A DNA stretch of 16,674 bases from the NCBI RefSeq assembly GCF_049059935.1, contig NZ_JBMGQR010000085.1, positions 1 through 16,674 on the forward strand, given 5' to 3'. Positions within the stretch are counted from its first letter, which is position 1. Every line of letters begins with the position of its first letter. The position numbers and the translations under genes were made by a program. This DNA comes from JAURVT01 sp049059935. Lineage in GTDB: Bacteria; Actinomycetota; Actinomycetes; Propionibacteriales; Nocardioidaceae. Below the pieces are notes generated by a model. It saw only the letters and a program-made list of their open reading frames with translations. It was not told the origin of the DNA and ran no database searches. Shown one piece after another: positions 7,339-13,178 of this stretch.

Positions 7339-7357
7339 TGTTCACCTCTATTGAACA
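7339..7357. promoter_or_regulatory. Candidate operator, site C, upstream of the PRISE-type reductase
   Basis: TGTTCACCTCTATTGAACA has perfectly complementary 6-bp arms (TGTTCA / TGAACA) around a 7-base spacer. It sits in the 71-bp gap between the XRE-cupin stop and the reductase GTG, immediately upstream of a possible -10 TAGGCT (7359-7364). This is the best copy of the three-site motif. Such a position could suit either activation or repression. Confidence 0.6.
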
Positions 7358-7400
7358 GTAGGCTCCGGGCGACCCCGCTCGTGAACCAGAGGAGAACACC

Positions 7401-8480
7401 GTGACCGCACCAGGACCCGGCACCGCACTCGTCGTCGGCGCGACGGGGATCGTCGGACGATCCGTGGCCGCCGAGCTCCTCGGGGCCGGCTGGGAGGTGC
7501 ACGGCCTGTCCCGCAGCGGCGCCAGCCCGGTGCCCGGGACGATCGCCCACCAGGGCGACCTGACCGACCCCGACAGCCTGGCTGCCGCGCTCGCCGACGT
7601 GTCCCCCACCGCCGTCGCGTTCACCGCCTGGAGCCGCCAGGAGACCGAGGCCGAGAACATCGCCGTCAACGGCGCCGCGGTGCGCAACCTGCTGGGCGTG
7701 GTCGGCCGCGCCGGGTCGCTGCGCCACGTCGCGCTGATGACGGGCCTCAAGCACTACCTCGGGCCCTTCGAGGCCTACGCGACGGGCGAAATGCCCGACA
7801 CGCCGTTCCACGAGTCCGAGCCGCGTCTGGACACCCCGAACTTCTACTACGCCCAGGAGGACGAGCTGTTCGCCGCGGCGGCCCAGCACGACTTCACCTG
7901 GAGCGTGCACCGCGCGCACACCGTGTTCGGCTTCGCGACCGGCAACGCCATGAACATCGTCGCGACGATCTCGGCCTACGCCGCCATCTGCCGCGAGCTC
8001 GGCCGGCCGATGGTCTTCCCCGGCTCGCAGACGCAGTGGGACGGCCTCACCGACGTGACCGACGCCGACCTGCTCGCCGAGCAGATCCACTGGGCGATCA
8101 CCGACCCGGCCGCCGCGGACGAGCCGTTCAACATCGCCAACGGCGACGTGTTCCGGTGGCGCTGGTTCTGGCCGCACCTCGCCGAGCTGTTCGGGCTCGA
8201 GTGGGAGGGCTACGACGGTGCGCCGCGTCCCCTGGAGGAGCAGATGGCCGGCGTCGGCGAGTCGGCGTGGAAGGCCGTCGTCGACCGCGCGGGACTGGCC
8301 GAGCCCGACATCACGCGCGTGGCGTCCTGGTGGCACACCGATGGCGACCTCGGCCGACCGATCGAGGTCGTCACCGACATGAACAAGAGCCGCAAGGCCG
8401 GCTTCCTGGGCTTCCGCGACACCCGTGACAGCTTCGCCCACCACCTCGAGCGCTACCGCGAGGCGCGCGTCCTGCCCTGA
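7401..8480 (+). CDS. PRISE-type extended short-chain dehydrogenase/reductase (progesterone 5-beta-reductase/iridoid synthase-like)
   Basis: A 359-residue NAD(P)H-dependent reductase. The Rossmann glycine motif GATGIVG (residues 13-19) is followed by a VHGLSRSG strand. The PRISE signatures are clear: MTGLKHYLGPFEAY with Lys117, NFYYAQEDELF with Tyr149/Tyr150 (the Lys-to-Tyr gap resembles that of plant progesterone 5-beta-reductase), VHRAHTVFGFATGNAMN, DVTDADLLAEQIHWA and FNIANGDVFRWRWFW. These signatures replace the classic YxxxK motif. Characterised family members reduce the activated C=C bond of enones or 8-oxogeranial; the substrate here is unknown. The GTG at 7401 follows AGAGGAG at a good distance. 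The gene is immediately downstream of candidate operator C. It probably reduces an unsaturated carbonyl in the pathway, but reduction of a plain ketone cannot be excluded. Confidence 0.88.
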   Translation: MTAPGPGTALVVGATGIVGRSVAAELLGAGWEVHGLSRSGASPVPGTIAHQGDLTDPDSLAAALADVSPTAVAFTAWSRQETEAENIAVNGAAVRNLLGVVGRAGSLRHVALMTGLKHYLGPFEAYATGEMPDTPFHESEPRLDTPNFYYAQEDELFAAAAQHDFTWSVHRAHTVFGFATGNAMNIVATISAYAAICRELGRPMVFPGSQTQWDGLTDVTDADLLAEQIHWAITDPAAADEPFNIANGDVFRWRWFWPHLAELFGLEWEGYDGAPRPLEEQMAGVGESAWKAVVDRAGLAEPDITRVASWWHTDGDLGRPIEVVTDMNKSRKAGFLGFRDTRDSFAHHLERYREARVLP

Positions 8481-8493
8481 GCCCGCTCGTGCG

Positions 8494-8532
8494 ACGGCCC
8501 GCGGCGCCCCTGCAGGGGGCACCGCGGGCCGT
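8494..8532. terminator. Long GC hairpin between converging genes, likely bidirectional terminator
   Basis: ACGGCCCGCGG (8494-8504) pairs perfectly with CCGCGGGCCGT (8522-8532). An inner GCCCC/GGGGC stem and a small loop extend it after one mismatch. It lies in the 77-bp gap where the plus-strand reductase and the minus-strand dehydrogenase end. No T-tract is present on either strand. Confidence 0.75.
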
Positions 8533-8557
8533 GTCGTCGCCGGGTCGGTCGGAGCGC

Positions 8558-9574
8558 TCAGGCCCCCTGCACCGGCGCGGCCGCCTCGAGGCGGATGTGC
8601 GCCTTGATCGTGTGGGCGGGGTCGTGCGCGGCGTCGAGGGCCGACACCGCGTCGTCGAGGTCGAACTGCTGCGTGACGACCTCCGACAGGTCGATCCCGC
8701 TCTGCGCCAGGAACCGCAGGGTCTCGGGCCACACGCCGGGCGACCCGATCGACCCGGTGATGCGCAGCTCCTTGGACTGGATGAGCCCCAGGCTCGCGGG
8801 CGCCTGCTGCCCGACGTCGATGCCGACGTAGGCGATGCGGCCGCGGAACGCGGCGACCTCCAGGGCCCGGGCCATCACCGCCGGACGTCCGCTCACCTCC
8901 ACCACCACCTCGGCGCCGCCGCCCGATCCGATCTCGGCGAGCGTCGCGTCGAGGTCCTCCGGCGCGACGGCGTGGTGCGCGCCCAGGGACAGCGCGGTGC
9001 CGCGACGGTCCTGCGACGGCTCGACCGCGACCACGCGCGCGCCCATGGCCCGTGCCGCGGCGACGACCGCGAGCCCGACCGGGCCGGCGCCGAGGATCAC
9101 CACGGTGTCGCTGGCGTCCACGCCGCCGGCGCGGACGAGGGCGTAGTAGGCGACGCTGAACGGCTCGACGAGCGCGCCCATCGTCCACGTGAGCTCGTCG
9201 GGCAGCCGGTGCAGCCACTCCGGGCGGGCGACGAAGTACTCGGCGGCGGCCCCGCTGATGGAGAAGCCGAAGTGGTCGTCGCCGATCACGCACTCCCCCA
9301 CCACGCGGTCGCCGACGGACCAGGAGGTGACGTCGGCCCCCACCGCGGCGACCTCGCCCGACCACTCGTGGCCCGGGACCAGCGGGTAGGAGAACGGGAT
9401 GATGTAGCGCCCCTCCAGCAGGTCGATGTCGGAGTGGCAGACGCCCACGGCGCGGGCGGCCACGAGCACCTCGTCGGGCGCGATCTGCGGCACCGGGCGC
9501 CGCACCACCTCGGCCCGGTCCTGCTCGGTGTACTGCAGCGCCTTCATCGTCGTGGTCTCGTCGACGGCGGTCAT
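8558..9574 (-). CDS. Zinc-type medium-chain alcohol dehydrogenase lacking the structural-zinc cysteines
   Basis: A 338-residue medium-chain dehydrogenase oxidising an alcohol or polyol with NAD(P)+. Catalytic-zinc residues are Cys46 (VGVCHSDID), His69-Glu70 (PGHEWSGE) and Glu137 (LVEPFSV). The nucleotide-binding domain carries GAGPVG at 162-167. The four-cysteine structural-zinc lobe is absent: at that position the chain reads ECVIGDDHFGFSISGAAAEY, with one cysteine only. ATG 9574 is chosen because it overlaps the preceding stop as ATGA and follows GGTGGAGGCGCG; the internal Met10 is the alternative. It is last in a run of three dehydrogenase genes that overlap at their ends, and terminates at the hairpin shared with the converging reductase. 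The C-terminal domain looks complete. Sorbitol- or threonine-dehydrogenase-like substrates are possible, not established. Confidence 0.92.
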   Translation of the reverse strand: MTAVDETTTMKALQYTEQDRAEVVRRPVPQIAPDEVLVAARAVGVCHSDIDLLEGRYIIPFSYPLVPGHEWSGEVAAVGADVTSWSVGDRVVGECVIGDDHFGFSISGAAAEYFVARPEWLHRLPDELTWTMGALVEPFSVAYYALVRAGGVDASDTVVILGAGPVGLAVVAAARAMGARVVAVEPSQDRRGTALSLGAHHAVAPEDLDATLAEIGSGGGAEVVVEVSGRPAVMARALEVAAFRGRIAYVGIDVGQQAPASLGLIQSKELRITGSIGSPGVWPETLRFLAQSGIDLSEVVTQQFDLDDAVSALDAAHDPAHTIKAHIRLEAAAPVQGA

Positions 9575-10629
9575 CGCGCCTCCACCAGGACCTTGACCTG
9601 GTCGCCGGTGCGCGACAGCAGGGTCTCGAAGCCGCCGGCCACCACCTCGTCCATCGGGATGCGGGCGGTCACGACCTTCTCGACGGGGTAGCGCCCGCTG
9701 CCGATCAGCTTGATGATCCGCGGCCAGTCGTACACCGGGTAGCACCAGGTGCCGGCCAGGGTGACGTCGTGCTCGGACAGCACCATCGGGTCGATCGCGG
9801 CGGGCCTGGTGTGCAGGCCGGTCTGCGACACGCGACCGGCGGACCGGACGGCGCCCAGCGCCGACTGCAGGGCCGCCTCGTTGCCCGAGCACTCGATCAC
9901 GGCGTCCACGCCGACGCCGTCGGTCCACTCGCGGCACCAGTCGGCGACGTCGACCTGGGTGGGGTCGACGACCTCGCCGACGTCGAGGCTCCGGGCCAGC
10001 GCCACACGGACGGGGTTGACCTCCGAGACGACGACGGACGCTCCCGCGGCCGTCGCGTAGAGGGCGGCGAGCGCCCCGATGGGTCCGGCACCGGTGACGA
10101 GCACCGAGTCGCCGGGCCGCACGCCCGCGACGTCGACCCCGTAGGCGGCCACCGCGGCGGGCTCCACCAGGGCGCCCTGCACGTCGTCCACCGTCTCGGG
10201 GAGCACGCTCACCTGGTCGGCGCGCACGACGGCCAGCTCGGCGATGCCGCCCCAGCGGGCGCTCAGCCCGACGCACGCCATCGTCACGCACAGGTGGTTG
10301 CGACCGCGACGGCAGTGGAAGCAGGTGCCGCAGTACAGCAGAGGCATCACCGACACGCGCTGCCCGGCGCGGACGTGCGTCACGTCGGCGCCGACCTCGA
10401 CGACCTCGCCGGAGAACTCGTGGCCCAGGATCTGCGGGAGCTCCGAGCCGTTCAGGGCGTGCGGGGCCGACGGGATGACGATCGGGCCCATCGCGTACTC
10501 GTGGAGGTCGGTGCCGCAGATGCCGCACCACGCGGGCCTCAGCATCACCTCACCGGGGCCGGGCCCGGTCGGGGCCTCGACGTCCTCGACGCGGATGTCG
10601 TGCTCTCCGTGGAACACCGCTGCTCTCAT
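9571..10629 (-). CDS. Zinc-dependent medium-chain dehydrogenase, 2,3-butanediol dehydrogenase-like
   Basis: A 352-residue enzyme resembling BdhA-type (R,R)-2,3-butanediol/polyol dehydrogenases: the N-terminal WCGICGTDLHEYAMGP and the segment PHALNGSELPQILGHEFSGE are typical. Catalytic-zinc residues are Cys38, His70-Glu71 and Glu156 (VEPAAV). Structural-zinc cysteines are 100, 103, 106 and 114 (CGTCFHCRRGRNHLC). The Rossmann motif is GAGPIG (180-185), followed by an acidic SEVNPVR strand end that favours NAD+. The ATG at 10629 overlaps the upstream stop as ATGA, and its own stop overlaps the next start in the same way, so the genes are translationally coupled. A vicinal diol or hydroxyketone pair would fit the E1-E2 enzymes across the locus, but other polyols are equally possible. 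Confidence 0.93.
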   Translation of the reverse strand: MRAAVFHGEHDIRVEDVEAPTGPGPGEVMLRPAWCGICGTDLHEYAMGPIVIPSAPHALNGSELPQILGHEFSGEVVEVGADVTHVRAGQRVSVMPLLYCGTCFHCRRGRNHLCVTMACVGLSARWGGIAELAVVRADQVSVLPETVDDVQGALVEPAAVAAYGVDVAGVRPGDSVLVTGAGPIGALAALYATAAGASVVVSEVNPVRVALARSLDVGEVVDPTQVDVADWCREWTDGVGVDAVIECSGNEAALQSALGAVRSAGRVSQTGLHTRPAAIDPMVLSEHDVTLAGTWCYPVYDWPRIIKLIGSGRYPVEKVVTARIPMDEVVAGGFETLLSRTGDQVKVLVEAR

Positions 10630-11708
10630 GTGTCACTGCTCCTCGTGTCGATCTCGGGTTCCATGGTCGGGTCGAACAGCACCTTGCCGTCCAGCTGCCC
10701 CGAGGCCATCCGGTCGAGCTGGCCGGCCAGGTCCGACAGCGGCCGGACGGAGTCCAGCAGCTCGTCGGCCAGCCCGGTGCGCGCCAGGACGTCCATGGAG
10801 GGGGTCAGGTCGTCGCCGCAGACGTGCGCGAGCGTCGTCTCGAGCGTCACCTCGCGCATGACCAGGCTGTGCAGGTCGATCTCCTGCGGACCGGACGGGA
10901 GCCCGACCTGCAGGATCCGCCCGCCGGGGCGGACCATCGCCTGCGCCCGCCCGAGCATGCCCGGGGCTCCGCTGGCCTCGATGACGACGTCGGCGCCACC
11001 GGCCCCGACCGCCTCCGCGACGGCCGCGACGCTGTCGTCGCCGGCGGCGACGGTGGTGGTGGCTCCCGTGCGCGCGGCCCGCTCGAGCCGGCGCCCGGGG
11101 AAGTCGACGACGACCACGTCGCAGTCGACGAGGTCGCGCAGTCCCGCCAGGACGAACGTCCCGATGGCGCCCGCGCCGACCAGCACGACGCTCTCGCCCG
11201 GACGGACGCCGGCACGGCGCGCCGCGTGCATCCCGACGGCCATGGGCTGCGCGAGACCGGCCGCGTCCAGGCCGAGCCCCTCGGGGACGGCGCGGAGGGT
11301 CGAGGTGGGGACCGCGACCAGCTCGGCCATGCCGCCGTGGGTGCTGAGCCCCAGCGTGTAGTAGCGACGGCAGAGGTTGGTCCGGCCCTCGCGGCACCGG
11401 TCGCACGTGCCGCAGCTGACGCCGGCGCCGCTGGCGACCAGCTGTCCGGCGCTCCAGCCCGAGCCGGGCACGGCCTCGGCCACCTCGCCGACGAACTCGT
11501 GCCCGGGGACCATCGGGCCGAGGTGACCCGTGACGGGGTGCGCGGTCTTGACGGGGAAGGTGCGCGGGCCCTTGGTCCACTCCCCCAGGTCGGTGCCGCA
11601 CATCCCGCTGCGCAGGACCTTGACGACGACCTCGCCGGCCCCGGGCGTCGGGTCGGGCACCTGCTCGAGGCGGACGTCCCCGGCGTCGTGGAACACCGCG
11701 GCGCGCAT
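10626..11708 (-). CDS. Zinc-type medium-chain alcohol/polyol dehydrogenase with Gln at the usual Glu ligand position
   Basis: A 360-residue dehydrogenase, probably a paralogue of its downstream neighbour (both begin MRAAVFH). Catalytic-zinc residues are Cys37 (GMCGTDLGEW) and His70-Glu71 (PGHEFVGE). Structural-zinc cysteines are 99, 102, 105 and 113 (CGTCDRCREGRTNLC). Where the neighbour has EP, this protein has Gln154-Pro155 (LAQPMAVGMHA), a substitution next to the catalytic metal. The Rossmann glycines are GAGAIG (178-183), followed by VVVVDFPGRR. It shares one base with the M24 gene stop (TGATG) and overlaps the next start (ATGA). The substrate is unknown. The altered metal-site residue suggests a reaction or pH profile different from its neighbour, but this is inference. 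Confidence 0.92.
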   Translation of the reverse strand: MRAAVFHDAGDVRLEQVPDPTPGAGEVVVKVLRSGMCGTDLGEWTKGPRTFPVKTAHPVTGHLGPMVPGHEFVGEVAEAVPGSGWSAGQLVASGAGVSCGTCDRCREGRTNLCRRYYTLGLSTHGGMAELVAVPTSTLRAVPEGLGLDAAGLAQPMAVGMHAARRAGVRPGESVVLVGAGAIGTFVLAGLRDLVDCDVVVVDFPGRRLERAARTGATTTVAAGDDSVAAVAEAVGAGGADVVIEASGAPGMLGRAQAMVRPGGRILQVGLPSGPQEIDLHSLVMREVTLETTLAHVCGDDLTPSMDVLARTGLADELLDSVRPLSDLAGQLDRMASGQLDGKVLFDPTMEPEIDTRSSDT

Positions 11709-13099
11709 CAGGTCGTCGCTCCGTCCTCGCCACGACCGGCGGCGGTGTTCAGGTGCGACTGCGAGTCGCGCACCAGGGGCAGCCCGCCGCCGACCGACAG
11801 GTAGCGGGGGCCCGCGACGAGCAGCTCCTCGGCGGGGAACTTGGTGACGACCTCGCAGCCGTCGGCCGTGACGACGACCTCCTCCTCGATGCGCGCGGCA
11901 CCGATGCCGTCGGCCGAGGGCCAGTACGTCTCGAGGGCGAAGAACATGCCCTCCTCCAACGTCTCGGGGTGGTCCAGCGAGACCAGGCGCGAGAAGATCG
12001 GCTTCTCCCAGATCGAGAGCCCGACGCCGTGGCCGTACTGCAGGGCGAAGGCCGCCTCCTCGTCGGGGAACCCGAACTCGTGCGCCTCGGGCCACACGCT
12101 GACGACGTCCGCCGTGGTCGCGCCGGGGCGCACCAGCGCGATCGCCCGGTCCATGTACTCGCGGGCCCGCTTGTAGGCGTCGTTCTGGGCCTGCGACGCC
12201 GAGCCGACGGCGAAGGTCCGGTAGTAGCAGGTCCGGTAGCCGTTGTAGCTGTGCAGGATGTCGAAGAACGCCGGGTCGCCGGGGCGGATGATGCGGTCGG
12301 AGTAGACGTGGGGGTGCGGCGAGCAGCGCTCGCCGGAGATGGCGTTGACGCCCTCGACGTACTCCGAGCCGAGGTCGTACAGGGTCTTGGAGACCAGCCC
12401 GACGGTCTCGTTCTCGCGCACGCCGGGGCGCAGGAACTCGTACAGCGTCGTGTAGGCCGCGTCGACCATCGAGGCCGCCTGGGTGAGCAGCGAGATCTCG
12501 TCGCGGGTCTTGATGGTGCGGGCTCGCAGGAAGACCTGCTGTCCGTCGACGACGGTGATGCCCGCCTGCTGCAGCGCGAACAGGATCGGCAGCTCGATCA
12601 CGTCGACGCCGAGCGGCTCGTCGAGCAGGCCGAACTTCTCCAGCTCGCGCTTGATCTTGCGCGCCACCTCCTCGGCCACGCCGGCGTCGGGGCTGAAGGC
12701 GCCGCGCAGCGTGGAGATGCCGGCGCGCGCACCGGACTCGGCGCGCGGACGGACCGCGCCGTGGTGCGGCGCGTGCGGGTCGGCGTCCATCTCGGCGGTG
12801 GTCTGCGTCAGCCACGGGTTGTACAGCTGGTGGTGCCGGGCCGCGGAGCCGAAGTCCCAGACGATCGGGTCGCTGTTCCGGGTCAGCAGGCTGAACCGGA
12901 TCATCTTGTCCATCGCCCAGGTGCCGATGTGGGTGGAGGACATGTAGCGGATGTTGGAGAAGTCGAACGCCAGCAGCGCGCCGACGTCGGAGCGCTCGAG
13001 CTCGGCCTTGAGGCGGCCGAGCCGCTCCTCGCGCAGGCGGTCGAAGGAGATGCGGTTCTCCCAGTCCACGGCGTTGGTCCCGTAGGTGGCAGTGCTCAT
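11708..13099 (-). CDS. M24-family (creatinase/aminopeptidase P fold) protein, DddP-like layout, altered metal site
   Basis: A 463-residue protein with a creatinase-type N-terminal domain (RLKAELERSDVGALLAFD, NIRYMSSTHIGTWAMDK, IVWDFGS) and a C-terminal pita-bread domain. Expected metal-ligand positions are Asp280 (AFFDILHSYNGY), Cys291 where the second Asp normally sits (RTCYYRTF), His357 (GHGVGLSIWEKP), Glu390 (FALETYWP) and Glu405 (ARIEEEV). One ligand is thus Asp to Cys, so it is unlikely to be an ordinary dimetal aminopeptidase. The fold also holds creatinase, ectoine hydrolase and the DMSP lyase DddP, and the N-terminal layout reminds me of DddP. A C-N, C-S or C-O cleaving role on the imported compound is possible. 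ATG 13099 follows AGAAAGG. The gene sits between the transporter and the dehydrogenases, so it probably performs an early catabolic step. Confidence 0.85.
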   Translation of the reverse strand: MSTATYGTNAVDWENRISFDRLREERLGRLKAELERSDVGALLAFDFSNIRYMSSTHIGTWAMDKMIRFSLLTRNSDPIVWDFGSAARHHQLYNPWLTQTTAEMDADPHAPHHGAVRPRAESGARAGISTLRGAFSPDAGVAEEVARKIKRELEKFGLLDEPLGVDVIELPILFALQQAGITVVDGQQVFLRARTIKTRDEISLLTQAASMVDAAYTTLYEFLRPGVRENETVGLVSKTLYDLGSEYVEGVNAISGERCSPHPHVYSDRIIRPGDPAFFDILHSYNGYRTCYYRTFAVGSASQAQNDAYKRAREYMDRAIALVRPGATTADVVSVWPEAHEFGFPDEEAAFALQYGHGVGLSIWEKPIFSRLVSLDHPETLEEGMFFALETYWPSADGIGAARIEEEVVVTADGCEVVTKFPAEELLVAGPRYLSVGGGLPLVRDSQSHLNTAAGRGEDGATT

Positions 13100-13178
13100 C
13101 GGTGGAGCCTTTCTGTTCGGACAGGGAGGGTGCGGGGTCGGACGCGGGCCGGGGCGACGCGTCGGACGGGAACGGGGG

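Noticed and set aside
7068..9365. A 765-residue minus-strand open frame across the PRISE, XRE and dehydrogenase genes
   Set aside because: Its translation is Arg/Gly-rich, has no family motif, and overlaps well-supported genes on both strands.
9575..10531. Apparent 657-residue N-terminal extension of the last alcohol dehydrogenase
   Set aside because: The extension is an out-of-frame reading of the upstream butanediol-dehydrogenase-like gene; the true start at 9574 has an ATGA overlap and a ribosome-binding site.
11746..11764. Another TGTTCA followed by a site-A-like stretch (GGTGCGACTGCGAG)
   Set aside because: It lies inside the C-terminal coding part of the M24 gene and lacks a second TGAACA-like half-site at the 7-base spacing.
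13113..13124. Short near-palindrome CTGTTCGGACAG upstream of the M24 gene
   Set aside because: It has one arm mismatch, no 7-base spacer and no relation to the three-site motif; in RNA it gives only a 4-bp stem. Chance is a sufficient explanation.
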